Origin: JAAYZM01 sp964510785 | GTDB lineage: Bacteria > Actinomycetota > Actinomycetes > Actinomycetales > Cellulomonadaceae | Direction: 5' to 3' | Length of the DNA stretch: 31,857 nucleotides | Assembly: GCA_964510785.1 (NCBI GenBank) | Contig: CAZECM010000035.1 | Span: forward strand, 1-31,857 | In this document: positions 1 through 7,472 of the stretch, piece after piece | Layout of the letters: each line of letters starts with the position of its first letter | How positions within the stretch are numbered: the stretch's first letter is position 1 | Made by a program: the position numbers and the translations under genes | Notes under the pieces: model-generated | Databases searched by the model: none | What the model was told of the DNA's origin: nothing | Seen by the model: only the letters and a program-made list of their open reading frames with translations

Positions 1-958
1 GACCTCGCCCACGAGCAGCCCGGACTCGGCGGCGAAGGTCGCCCGCAGCTCGAGCACCCGCCGCGCGGCGACGGGGAACGCGGACGGGTCGAGGATCTGC
101 GAGCCGATGTGGGAGTGGATGCCGAGCAGCTCGAGCTCGGGGCGCGCAAGGACCGCGCGCAGCGCTACGAGCGCGGGGCTCGCACCACCGTCCGGCGCCG
201 CGAGGGACAGCCCGAACTTCTGGTCCTCGTGGGCCGTGGCGATGTACTCGTGCCCGCCCGCGTGCACGCCCGTCGTGACGCGCACCATGACGGGGGCGCG
301 CACCCCCGCGCGGGCGGCGAGTTCCGCGACGCGGTCGATCTCGACGAGCGAGTCGACCACGATGCGCCCGACGCCGTGCGCCAAGGCGGCCCGGATTTCG
401 TCGTCGCGCGCGTCTCACACGGCGAGCCGCACAGACGGCAGTTCATGGTCTGAAAATGACAAACAACAACCACCCCTAAAGGAATATTTTAATGGTTATT
501 TTTCGAAAAAAAAGCAAAAAAAAAACGGAACAAAAAATACCAAAAAAATAAANNNNNNNNNNCTCGTCGTCGGACTTGTTGTTGCCGTGCAGGCCGATCG
601 ACTCCCCCGGCACGCCGGCGCGGAGCGCGACGGCGAGCTCCCCGCCGGTCGCGACGTCGACGCGCAGCCCCTCCTCGACGGCCCAGCGCGCGACAGCGAC
701 CGAGAGGAACGCCTTGCCCGCGTAGTAGACGTCGACGCCCGCACCGACCTCGGCGAAGGCCCGCTCGAACACCTCGCGCATCCCGCGCGCGCGGTCCCGG
801 AAGTCACGCTCGTCGAGGACGTAGGCGGGGGTGCCGTGCTCGGCGGCAAGGTCGGTGACGCGCACGCCGGCGAAGGACACCTCGCCGTCGTCGTGCCGAA
901 CAGCCCCTGCGGGCCACGGCGAGCCGAGGACGGCCGCCGTCGGACCCGGGGCACTCAC
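1..958 (-). CDS. lysA: Diaminopimelate decarboxylase, broken by a scaffold gap and cut by the window edge
   Basis: PLP-dependent decarboxylation of meso-diaminopimelate to lysine, the last step of lysine synthesis. The N-terminal part (958 down to 563) carries the fold III PLP-lysine segment VYYAGKAFLS and then GLHGNNKSDDE. The second part (about 406 down to 1) resumes at DDEIRAALAHGVGRIVVDS and continues through VRVTTGVHAGGHEY and HSHIGSQILDPSAF, all typical of LysA. The C-terminus lies beyond base 1. The GTG start at 958 overlaps the argS stop (GTGA), which implies translational coupling in an argS-lysA operon. The two halves do not join: 407-552 is foreign-looking AT-rich sequence with a stop codon in the incoming frame, followed by 10 Ns. 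The gene is either intact and misassembled or truly interrupted by an insertion (see findings). Confidence 0.9.
407..562. other. AT-rich non-native tail plus 10-N scaffold join inside lysA
   Basis: From about 450 to 552 the sequence is dominated by A runs, with very low GC against roughly 70% or more on both sides. Bases 553-562 are N. The adjacent GC-richer piece (407-450) is not lysA; on the minus strand it can be read as the start of an open frame beginning MNCRLCGSPCE. Both lysA edges carry the same 9 bases, CGACGACGA on the minus strand (plus positions 398-406 and 564-572). A misassembled contig end is the simplest reading. An insertion element with a 9-base target duplication is the alternative. 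Confidence 0.75.
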
Positions 959-2634
959 ATGCGCTCCGGCGCGGCGACGCCGAGCAGCCCGAGGCCGTTC
1001 GCGAGCACCTGGCGCGTCGCGTCGTTGAGCCACAGCCGCGTCCGGTGCGTGTCCGAGACCTCTTCGTCTCCGAAGGGCGTGACCCGGCGCTGGTCGTACC
1101 ACTTGTGGAAGGCGCCGGCGAGCTCCTCGAGGTAGCGCGCGACACGGTGCGGCTCACGCAGCGCGGCGGCCTGGGCGACGACGCGGGAGAACTCCCCGAT
1201 CTGCCCGAGCAGCACGGCCTCGGTCTCGTGGTCGAACAGGCCCGGGTCGAAGCCGTCCTCACGACGCACGCCGTGCTCCGCGGCGTTGCGCCCCACACCG
1301 GCCGTGCGCGCATGGGCGTACTGCACGTAGAACACGGGGTTGTCGTTGGTCTTGCGGGTGAGCAGCTCGAGGTCGAGGTCGATCGACTGGTCCACCGAGG
1401 AGCGGGTGAGGGCGTACCGCGCGGCATCCACCCCGACGGCGTCGACGAGGTCGTCCATCGTGACGATCGTGCCCGCCCGCTTGCTCATCTTGACGGGCTC
1501 GCCGTCCTTGAGGAGGTTGACCATCTGCCCGATGAACAGCTCGAGGTTGACCCACGGGGTGTCCCCGAACGCCGCGCACATCGCCATCATGCGGCCGATG
1601 TAACCGTGGTGGTCCGCACCGAGCATGATGATCGCCCGGTCGAAGCCCCGCTCGCGCTTGTCGAGGTAGTACGCGAGGTCGCCCGCGAAGTACGCGGCGT
1701 CCCCGTCGGACTTGATGATGACGCGGTCCTTGTCGTCGCCGAAGTCGGTGGTGCGCAGCCAGATGGCACCGTCGAGCTCGAAGATGTGCCCGAGCTCGCG
1801 CAGCCGCGCGACGGCACGCTCGACCGCTCCCGACTCGTGGACCGAGTCCTCGTGGAAGTACACGTCGAAGTCGACACGGAAGTCGTGCAGCTTCTGCTTG
1901 ATCTCCCCGAACATGAGCTCGACGCCGCGCGAGCGGAAGACCTCTTGCGCCCGTGCGTCGTCGAGCGTGCGCGGGTCGGGCTCACCGGCGGCCACCGCGA
2001 TATCGATGACCTGGTGCGCGATGTCCTCGATGTACTGCCCGCCGTACCCGTCCTCCGGAGCCTCCTCGCCCTTGGCGCGGGCGAGCAGCGAGCGCGCGAA
2101 GCGGTCGATCTGCGAGCCGTGGTCGTTGAAGTAGTACTCGCGCGTGACGAGCGCACCGTTCGCTGCGAGGAGTCGCGCGAGGGAGTCGCCGACAGCGGCC
2201 CACCGCACGCCGCCGATGTGCAGCGGGCCGGTGGGGTTGGCCGAGACGAACTCGAGGTTGATCTTCTCCCCCGCGAGCGCGTCCCCGCGCCCGTAGGCGT
2301 CGCCCGCCTCGACCACGCTGCGGGCGAGCTCGCCCGCGGCCGCCGCCTCGAGCGTGATGTTGAGGAAGCCCGGTCCCGCGATGTCGACCTTCGCGACGCC
2401 CGCGACGCCGTCGAGCTGGGCGACGAGCGCCTCGGCCACGGCCCGGGGAGCCATGCCCGCCTTCTTGCCCAGCTGGAGCGCGACGTTGGTCGCCCAGTCA
2501 CCGTGCTCGCGCTGACGGGGTCGCTCGACGTGGACCGACTCCGGCAGCTCGGCGGGGTCGAGGGACACGGTGCCTGCGTTCACGGCGGCCTCGAGGGCGG
2601 CGCGCAGCGCGGCGGAGAGTTCGGCTGGGGTCAC
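955..2634 (-). CDS. argS: Arginyl-tRNA synthetase
   Basis: Class I aminoacyl-tRNA synthetase that charges tRNA-Arg with arginine using ATP in the cytoplasm. The 559-residue length is normal for the family. The N-terminal additional domain occupies roughly the first 110 residues. The signature region SANPTGPLHIGG (131-142) holds the HIGH-like motif, and KMSKRAG (382-388) is the second ATP-binding motif. The anticodon-binding helical domain forms the C-terminus. The start is GTG at 2634, six bases after a TAGGCT hexamer, so the mRNA is probably leaderless. The stop overlaps the GTG of lysA by four bases. The argS-lysA pairing is common in actinobacteria, often followed by hom-thrC-thrB, which would lie to the left of this window. 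Confidence 0.97.
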   Translation of the reverse strand: MTPAELSAALRAALEAAVNAGTVSLDPAELPESVHVERPRQREHGDWATNVALQLGKKAGMAPRAVAEALVAQLDGVAGVAKVDIAGPGFLNITLEAAAAGELARSVVEAGDAYGRGDALAGEKINLEFVSANPTGPLHIGGVRWAAVGDSLARLLAANGALVTREYYFNDHGSQIDRFARSLLARAKGEEAPEDGYGGQYIEDIAHQVIDIAVAAGEPDPRTLDDARAQEVFRSRGVELMFGEIKQKLHDFRVDFDVYFHEDSVHESGAVERAVARLRELGHIFELDGAIWLRTTDFGDDKDRVIIKSDGDAAYFAGDLAYYLDKRERGFDRAIIMLGADHHGYIGRMMAMCAAFGDTPWVNLELFIGQMVNLLKDGEPVKMSKRAGTIVTMDDLVDAVGVDAARYALTRSSVDQSIDLDLELLTRKTNDNPVFYVQYAHARTAGVGRNAAEHGVRREDGFDPGLFDHETEAVLLGQIGEFSRVVAQAAALREPHRVARYLEELAGAFHKWYDQRRVTPFGDEEVSDTHRTRLWLNDATRQVLANGLGLLGVAAPERM

Positions 2635-2640
2635 CGGCCA

Positions 2641-2646
2641 AGCCTA
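2641..2646 (-). promoter_or_regulatory. Candidate -10 element for leaderless argS
   Basis: TAGGCT on the minus strand, then six bases (TGGCCG), then the GTG start of argS. No Shine-Dalgarno sequence fits in between. No convincing -35 is visible 17 bases upstream. Confidence 0.6.
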
Positions 2647-2668
2647 CCGAGCACGCTCGCGTGCCAGA

Positions 2669-3154
2669 TCACTCGGCGAGGACGGCGTCCATCTGCCCCA
2701 TCGCGGCCCGCATGCCCTCTTCCATGCCCATCTCGACGAGCTGGGTCATCTCCTCGACCGAGCCGAAGTAGGTGACGGCTCGCATGCGCGCCCCGGCAGC
2801 CGTCTCGGAGAAGGTGTAGACCATCCGCATCGACGGCATGTCTGTGTTGGGCGAGCCGTCGTCGTGGGCGAAGCCGTCGCGCACCTCGAACGAGTGGGGC
2901 GCGGTGACGGCGACGAACTCCCAGTAGCCCGACGACGTCTCGCCGTCGGGCCCGGTCATCGTGTAGACCGAGCGGCCGCCGGGCACCATGTCGTGCTGGG
3001 AGAACGTGGCCGGCCACTCGGGCGGACCCCAGAAGCGCTCGAGCTGACGCGGGTCGGCATAGGCGTCCCACAGTCGCTGCACGGTCACCGGGAACTCGGC
3101 GACGACGGTCATCGTCAGGGCCTCGGGGTCCTTGTCGACGGATGTGATGGGCAT
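2669..3154 (-). CDS. SRPBCC / AHSA1-domain protein
   Basis: A 161-residue protein of the START-like SRPBCC fold, AHSA1 (Aha1 C-terminal-like) subgroup. The family hallmarks are visible: the N-terminal segment VTVQRLWDAYADPRQLERFWGP, the central GGRSVYTMTGPDGE, and the C-terminal helix ending MEEGMRAAMGQMDAVL. Members have a hydrophobic cavity and many are small-molecule binders; the ligand here cannot be read from sequence. The ATG at 3154 has a good ribosome binding site, GGAAGG, eight bases upstream. It follows the ArsR regulator by 27 bases on the same strand. This ArsR-AHSA1 pairing is frequent in bacteria, so the two are very likely co-transcribed. Confidence 0.88.
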   Translation of the reverse strand: MPITSVDKDPEALTMTVVAEFPVTVQRLWDAYADPRQLERFWGPPEWPATFSQHDMVPGGRSVYTMTGPDGETSSGYWEFVAVTAPHSFEVRDGFAHDDGSPNTDMPSMRMVYTFSETAAGARMRAVTYFGSVEEMTQLVEMGMEEGMRAAMGQMDAVLAE

Positions 3155-3181
3155 GGTGACACCTTCCGTTTCGTAGGTACG

Positions 3182-3517
3182 TCAATCGTCGAGCAGCGCG
3201 TCGAGCCGTGCCACCCGTCCCCGCCAGAGCTGCTCGAAGTCGTCCAGCAACGCTTGCGCACGCCGGATCGTGTCGGGCTCCGCACTGACGAGCCGCTCCC
3301 GGCCTTGGGGCCGCTTGTGCACGAGGCCGGCTCCCTCCAGGACGGCGACGTGCTTCTGCACCGCCGCGAACGACATCTCGTAGCTCGCGGCGAGGCGGGA
3401 GACCGTCTCCTCCTCGACGAGGGTGCGGCGCACGATGTCGCGACGGGTCACGTCCGCGAGGGCTCGGAAGATCCGGTCCACCTCGTCGTCCGTGAGCGCC
3501 AGTGAATATACAACCAT
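3182..3517 (-). CDS. ArsR/SmtB-family winged-helix transcriptional regulator
   Basis: A 111-residue DNA-binding protein. The winged helix spans nearly the whole length: DDEVDRIFRALADVTRRDIVRR (helix 1-2), VSRLAASYEMSFAAVQKHVAVLE (helix-turn-helix, about residues 41-63) and LVHKRPQGRERLVSAEP (wing). There is no ELCVCDL-type metal box, so this is more like the metal-independent ArsR proteins that travel with AHSA1-domain genes. The ATG at 3517 lies inside a perfect inverted repeat (3509-3526) directly after a well-spaced promoter, which suggests a leaderless, self-repressed transcript. It leads a two-gene unit with the SRPBCC gene downstream. Confidence 0.9.
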   Translation of the reverse strand: MVVYSLALTDDEVDRIFRALADVTRRDIVRRTLVEEETVSRLAASYEMSFAAVQKHVAVLEGAGLVHKRPQGRERLVSAEPDTIRRAQALLDDFEQLWRGRVARLDALLDD

Positions 3518-3554
3518 AAGGTTGTACGTTAGGCCCGTCCTCCCGAGCCGTCAA
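3509..3554 (-). promoter_or_regulatory. arsR-type promoter with operator palindrome over the start codon
   Basis: On the minus strand: TTGACG (-35, 3549-3554), a 17-base spacer, TAACGT (-10, 3526-3531), then eight bases to the ATG (3515-3517). A perfect inverted repeat, TACAACC-ATAA-GGTTGTA (plus strand, 3509-3526), covers the expected transcription start and the start codon. The -35 also contains the TGA stop of the upstream oxidoreductase gene. Binding of the ArsR product here would block initiation; autoregulation is inferred. Confidence 0.75.
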
Positions 3555-4579
3555 GGGGCCCGGAGTCGAGACCGGCTGAGACGGCCGGGGTTCGAAGCCA
3601 CGTCCAGCACGACCTTCCCTCGGGTGTGACCGGCCGCGACGTAGCGGAGGGCGTCGGCCGCTTCGTCGAGGGGGTAGGTGCGGTCGATGACGGGCGTGAC
3701 CTGCCCGGTCGAGAGCAGGTCGGCCAGGGCGAGCAGGTCCTGACGCTTCTCGATCGACGCGAAGGGCCTCAGCCGCTGGCGGGTGAACCCGGACAGCACG
3801 CGCGCCTTGACGATCCGACCGAGGGGGCCGAGCCAGCGGCCGCCGCGTCCGCTGTTGGGGATGAGGGTGCCGGTGGGCGTCAGCGCTCGGCGGACAGCCG
3901 CCAGGGGCTGGGCTTCCACGTTGTCGAGGATGACGTCGTAGCGCTTCTCGGCGCGGGTGAAGTCGGTCCTCGTGTAGTCGACGACGTGGTCGGCACCGAG
4001 CGACCGGACCAGGTCGACGTTGCGTGTGCTGCACACACCCGTCACCTCGGCGCCGAGAGCCTTGGCGATCTGTACGGCGAAGGAGCCCACGCCGCCCGAC
4101 GCGCCTGTGACCAGCACCGACTGACCCGGTCGGACGTTCGCGATCTTGCGCAACGCCTGCAACGCCGTCAGCCCCGACGTGGGCACCGCTGCCGCGTCCG
4201 CGACCGACAGGTTGGCGGGCACGGGCACGAGGTTGTCCGCCGGGACGCAGGCGTACTCCGCGAGCGTTCCAGCGGTGCTCCACCCGAACACCTCGTCGCC
4301 GGGGCGGAGCGCGGTGACGTCCTTCCCGACCGCTGCCACCACGCCAGCGAGATCCCTGCCAGGGATGCCGTGGCGCGGCCGACGGAACCCGTACACGAGG
4401 CGCACCATGTACGGCTTCCCGGTCATGACGAAATAGTCGCCGGGATGTACCGAGGCCGCGACCACCTGGACGAGCACGTCGCCTCGACCGGTCGACGGGA
4501 TCGCGACCTCGGACGGTTCGAGCACGGAGGACGGGCCGTAGCGGTGCTGGACGGTGGCCCGCATCGTCGCCGCCCTCAT
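3551..4579 (-). CDS. NAD(P)-dependent alcohol dehydrogenase / quinone-oxidoreductase-like (MDR superfamily)
   Basis: A 342-residue cytoplasmic oxidoreductase of the zinc-independent quinone oxidoreductase branch of the medium-chain dehydrogenase/reductase superfamily. The GroES-like N-terminal domain includes VLVQVVAASVHPGDY and GIPGRDLAGVVAAVG. The Rossmann NAD(P)-binding motif is VLVTGASGGVGSFAVQIAKALGA (about residues 155-177). The C-terminal segment DRTYPLDEAADALRYVAAGHTRGKVVL is typical. The cysteine ligands of zinc-type alcohol dehydrogenases are absent. The ATG at 4579 overlaps the stop of the upstream membrane-protein gene (ATGA), favouring this start over an ATG five codons later. 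It probably belongs to the TetR-controlled unit that begins at 5280. The natural substrate is unknown. Confidence 0.9.
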   Translation of the reverse strand: MRAATMRATVQHRYGPSSVLEPSEVAIPSTGRGDVLVQVVAASVHPGDYFVMTGKPYMVRLVYGFRRPRHGIPGRDLAGVVAAVGKDVTALRPGDEVFGWSTAGTLAEYACVPADNLVPVPANLSVADAAAVPTSGLTALQALRKIANVRPGQSVLVTGASGGVGSFAVQIAKALGAEVTGVCSTRNVDLVRSLGADHVVDYTRTDFTRAEKRYDVILDNVEAQPLAAVRRALTPTGTLIPNSGRGGRWLGPLGRIVKARVLSGFTRQRLRPFASIEKRQDLLALADLLSTGQVTPVIDRTYPLDEAADALRYVAAGHTRGKVVLDVASNPGRLSRSRLRAP

Positions 4580-5280
4580 CTCGGTGACGACCGGACGAGG
4601 CGCACGCCGGTCGCGAGCAGCCAGACGATCCAGACGGCGAACCCCAGGAGCCCGACAAAGATCATCGGCGAGCCGTCGGCGATCGCGAGGTTCCCAAGCC
4701 CTGCGGCGAGCAGCAGGCTCCCGCCCACCAGACCCAGCAGGCGCTGCCAAGCCGGAGTCAGCCCGCTCGCGTGCGCGGCGATGGTCCCACCGATGCAGGT
4801 GGTGCCGAGCATGGGCAGCGCCAGCCCGAACGCCGCCGCATGAATCTGCCAGACGAGCTCGAACGCGGGCGTCGGCTCGGGAAGCCCACCGGCGGAGATC
4901 GCGAGCCCGATCTGCAGGACGTTGAAGAGCACGAAGATGGCCGACAGCGTCGCGCCAGCGGCCAGAGCGAGGCGCGACCAGTCGGCGCCTGCTCCGCCTT
5001 GCCGCTCCACGAGGCCGTGCAGGCCCGTCACGAACACGAGCAGCAGGGGCAGGTACAGGGCCACCACACCGGATATGACCGCGACCGTGTCGCGGTTGGC
5101 CGCGTAGTAGGCCAGCACTTCCTCGATCGGAGCGCCGTAGCTTGGCGCGCCCGTGACCGCGAACAAGACGTTCTCCAGCACCCACAGCACCGCAAACGCG
5201 ATAGCCGCGGCGCCCACGAGCCGGCCTCGAACGAGCCCGCTCCGGGCTGGTGTGGTGGCGGCTTTCTGCGGTGATCTCAA
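4576..5280 (-). CDS. Six-helix integral membrane protein, DUF4386-like
   Basis: A 234-residue hydrophobic protein with about six predicted membrane helices (roughly residues 20-43, 67-88, 103-127, 142-166, 180-200 and 206-225). The pattern, including LWVLENVLFAVTGAP, PIEEVLAYYAANRD near the N-terminus and FELVWQIHAAAFGLALPMLG in the middle, resembles DUF4386-type proteins, whose function is not established. The start is a TTG at 5280 with a strong AAGGAG ribosome binding site six bases before it. It is first in an operon with the oxidoreductase (ATGA overlap) and is transcribed away from the TetR gene, so it is probably a target of that repressor. The family assignment is moderate; membrane character is clear. 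Confidence 0.75.
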   Translation of the reverse strand: MRSPQKAATTPARSGLVRGRLVGAAAIAFAVLWVLENVLFAVTGAPSYGAPIEEVLAYYAANRDTVAVISGVVALYLPLLLVFVTGLHGLVERQGGAGADWSRLALAAGATLSAIFVLFNVLQIGLAISAGGLPEPTPAFELVWQIHAAAFGLALPMLGTTCIGGTIAAHASGLTPAWQRLLGLVGGSLLLAAGLGNLAIADGSPMIFVGLLGFAVWIVWLLATGVRLVRSSPR

Positions 5281-5337
5281 CTCTCACTCCTTCGTTACGG
5301 TCGGACGACCGACGGATTGTCAGGCAGGGTCGCGCTC

Positions 5338-5390
5338 GTACACCGTACGTCGTACGCTGTACTATGAACGTACGCTGTACGATCTGTCAA
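5338..5390. promoter_or_regulatory. Divergent promoter region with TetR-type operator repeats
   Basis: The half-site CGTACGCTGTAC occurs twice in the same orientation (5351-5362 and 5369-5380, 18 bases apart). A near-identical inverted copy, GTACACCGTACG, lies at 5338-5349; together with 5351-5362 it forms a 12-1-12 palindrome with one mismatched pair. On the minus strand a promoter for the membrane-protein operon fits over these sites: TTGACA (5385-5390), an 18-base spacer and CATAGT (5361-5366). The operators cover the spacer and the start region, as expected for repression by the adjacent TetR protein. TACTAT (5360-5365) may serve as the -10 of tetR on the plus strand, with a weak -35. Confidence 0.8.
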
Positions 5391-5415
5391 GCCGTTCGAG
5401 CGAGCGAGGAGACCC

Positions 5416-6090
5416 GTGCCTGCCAAGGAACGACGCCATGCCACGTCGGACGCGGGGCTGAGCAAGCAGCGGGTGGTGGTCGAAGCGGTCCGGATCGCCG
5501 ACCGCGAGGGGGTCCACGAGCTGAGCATGCGCCGCCTCGCCGGCGCGCTCGGCGCGGGCGCGATGTCGCTCTACCACTACGTGGCGAGCAAGGACGAGCT
5601 GCTGGACGCCATGATCGACGTCGTGTTCGAGGAGATCGAGCACCCGCCCGAAGGAGCCGACTGGCAGACGGCGATCCGACGGCTGGCGGTATCCACCCGA
5701 CAGGTCCTCGCACGCCACCCGTGGGCGATAGGCCTGATGGAGTCGCGGACGTCGCCCGGGCCCGCGAACCTCCGCCACCGCGAAGCGGTCACCGCCTGCC
5801 TGCGAAGGGCCGGCTTCTCGGCCCTGACCGCGACGCACGCCAACTGGTTGCTCGACAGCTACGTCTACGGCCACGCCCTGCAGGAAGCCAGCCTGCCGTT
5901 CGACACCGCCGACGAGTTCGCGGACATGGCCGAGGACGTCTACCTGCCCCAGCTTCCACCCGACGAGTTCCCCTACCTCAACGAGTCCGCCGCGGCGCTC
6001 GTGGCCGCCGGATACGACCCCGCCGAGGAGTTCACGATCGGCCTCGACCTCGTCCTTGCCGCCCTCGAGTCCCTCAGAGCCTCCGCGTAG
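5416..6090 (+). CDS. TetR/AcrR-family transcriptional repressor
   Basis: A 224-residue regulator. The N-terminal helix-turn-helix is clear: VVVEAVRIADREGVHELSM, then RRLAGALGAGAMSLYHYVASKDELLD (about residues 20-62). The rest matches the tetracycline-repressor-like C-terminal ligand-binding and dimerisation domain. GTG at 5416 is preceded by GAGGAG four bases upstream. It is divergent from the membrane protein and oxidoreductase operon, and the shared intergenic region holds three copies of a 12-base half-site, so it most likely represses both that operon and itself. The inducer cannot be deduced. Confidence 0.92.
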   Translation: MPAKERRHATSDAGLSKQRVVVEAVRIADREGVHELSMRRLAGALGAGAMSLYHYVASKDELLDAMIDVVFEEIEHPPEGADWQTAIRRLAVSTRQVLARHPWAIGLMESRTSPGPANLRHREAVTACLRRAGFSALTATHANWLLDSYVYGHALQEASLPFDTADEFADMAEDVYLPQLPPDEFPYLNESAAALVAAGYDPAEEFTIGLDLVLAALESLRASA

Positions 6091-6130
6091 CGGCGCACAC
6101 GGGCCGCCGCAGCGTTGTGGGCGAGCCCGC

Positions 6131-7384
6131 TCAGCCGCCCCACGTGTCCTCGAGCATGACGGGCCGGCACGCGAACCAGCCCGCGACGACGAGCACGACG
6201 GCGGTGCCGACGAGGAACACGAGCATGGCCGTCCACCCGCCCGTCGCCTCGTGCAGCAACCCCGCGGCGATGGGTCCGCCGCCCGCGAGCGCGTAGCCGA
6301 GTCCCTGCGTGAACCCCGAGAGCGACGCCGCGCCGGAGTGCGTCCGCGTGCGCAGGTTGATGAGGGTGAGCAGGAGCGGGAAGTTGCCCGTCCCGAGCCC
6401 GGCCACCAGGAGCCACAACCACAACGGGCCCGACGGCGAGACGATGAGGCCCACGTAGCCCACGACCAGACAGCCGAAGAAGAACACGACGAGGAACCAC
6501 GGCTGGCGCATCCGCACCGCGGCGAGCGGCACGAGGAAGGCCGGCACCAGACCGAGGAAGGCGTAGTAGCCGAGCCACGAGCCCGCCGCCGCCTCGTCGA
6601 GTCCCGCGTCGACGAGCAGCTGGGGCAGCCACGCATAGAGCACGTAGCCGTTGGTGGTGTTCATCGCGAACGTCACGGCCATGCCCCACGCGAGCGGGCT
6701 GCGCCACACCCGCCCACCGGACCGGCCGCCCGCCGAGAGCCTCGGGGCATCGGCCGGGTCGCGACGCAGCACCACCACGAGCGCGCTGCGCGCCACGGTC
6801 GAGCGCGCCATGACACCGATCCACGGGACGACGGCGAGCAGCCCGAGCACCGCCCACGTCGCGACCGAGGCACGCCAGCCGTACCGTGCCGCGATCGGCA
6901 CCGCGGCGAGCGGCGGCACCGACAGGCTCACGACCATCGCGACGTTGTAGGCGGCGGTGACCGCGCCGATCCGTTCCGGGAAGTATCGCTTCACGAGTGG
7001 CGGGAGCAGCACGTTGCCCGTGCCGAGCCCCGCGAGGGCCAGCATCGACCACACGAGGAACCCGGGGGCCGTCGTCGTCGTCGCCCTGAGCACCTCACCC
7101 GTCATCGACGCGAGCATCGCGAGCACGATCGCGGGTTCGAGCCCGATCTTGCGAGCGAGCGCGGGGCTCAACGCACCGAACAGCGCGAAGGAAACCATGG
7201 GCACGGCACCGAGGAGCCCGGCCTGGGCGGCGGAGAAGTCCACGTCGCCACGCACGACGTCGAGCACCGGGGAGACGGCCGTCACCGCGGCTCGCAGGTG
7301 GAGCGCGACGAGGAGGATGCCCGCCAGCGCGACGAGCCGGCCTCGCCGGCTCCCCTGGTGGGCCTGGGAAGGATCAGGAGCCAT
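6131..7384 (-). CDS. MFS transporter, CynX/NimT family
   Basis: A 417-residue inner-membrane carrier with about 12 helices. The CynX/NimT group is recognised from ALHLRAAVTAVSPVL near the N-terminus, GLGTGNVLLPPLVKRYFPER in helix 4-5, and the repeat of this motif in the second half (GLGTGNFPLLLTLINLRTR). The family includes cyanate and 2-nitroimidazole transporters; the substrate here is unknown. The ATG at 7384 lies nine bases after TAGAGT (minus strand, 7394-7399), a plausible -10, leaving almost no leader. It is divergently placed to a FadR-type regulator 88 bases away, which probably controls it. Its end lies 40 bases from the tetR stop on the opposite strand. Confidence 0.9.
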   Translation of the reverse strand: MAPDPSQAHQGSRRGRLVALAGILLVALHLRAAVTAVSPVLDVVRGDVDFSAAQAGLLGAVPMVSFALFGALSPALARKIGLEPAIVLAMLASMTGEVLRATTTTAPGFLVWSMLALAGLGTGNVLLPPLVKRYFPERIGAVTAAYNVAMVVSLSVPPLAAVPIAARYGWRASVATWAVLGLLAVVPWIGVMARSTVARSALVVVLRRDPADAPRLSAGGRSGGRVWRSPLAWGMAVTFAMNTTNGYVLYAWLPQLLVDAGLDEAAAGSWLGYYAFLGLVPAFLVPLAAVRMRQPWFLVVFFFGCLVVGYVGLIVSPSGPLWLWLLVAGLGTGNFPLLLTLINLRTRTHSGAASLSGFTQGLGYALAGGGPIAAGLLHEATGGWTAMLVFLVGTAVVLVVAGWFACRPVMLEDTWGG

Positions 7385-7472
7385 TGCGCAGTCACTCTAT
7401 GGCCGTTCGCGTGACACCCGAGCCGTTCACGGTGTTGACTCAGCCCACAGCGCGCAAGGGAGCAGACCTGGG

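Noticed and set aside
165..473. Open frame starting MNCRLCGSPCE on the minus strand, with a zinc-ribbon-like CxxC start
   Set aside because: It begins in the odd tail next to the scaffold gap and then runs into lysA in the wrong frame. The start may be from another molecule, but there is no gene here to annotate.
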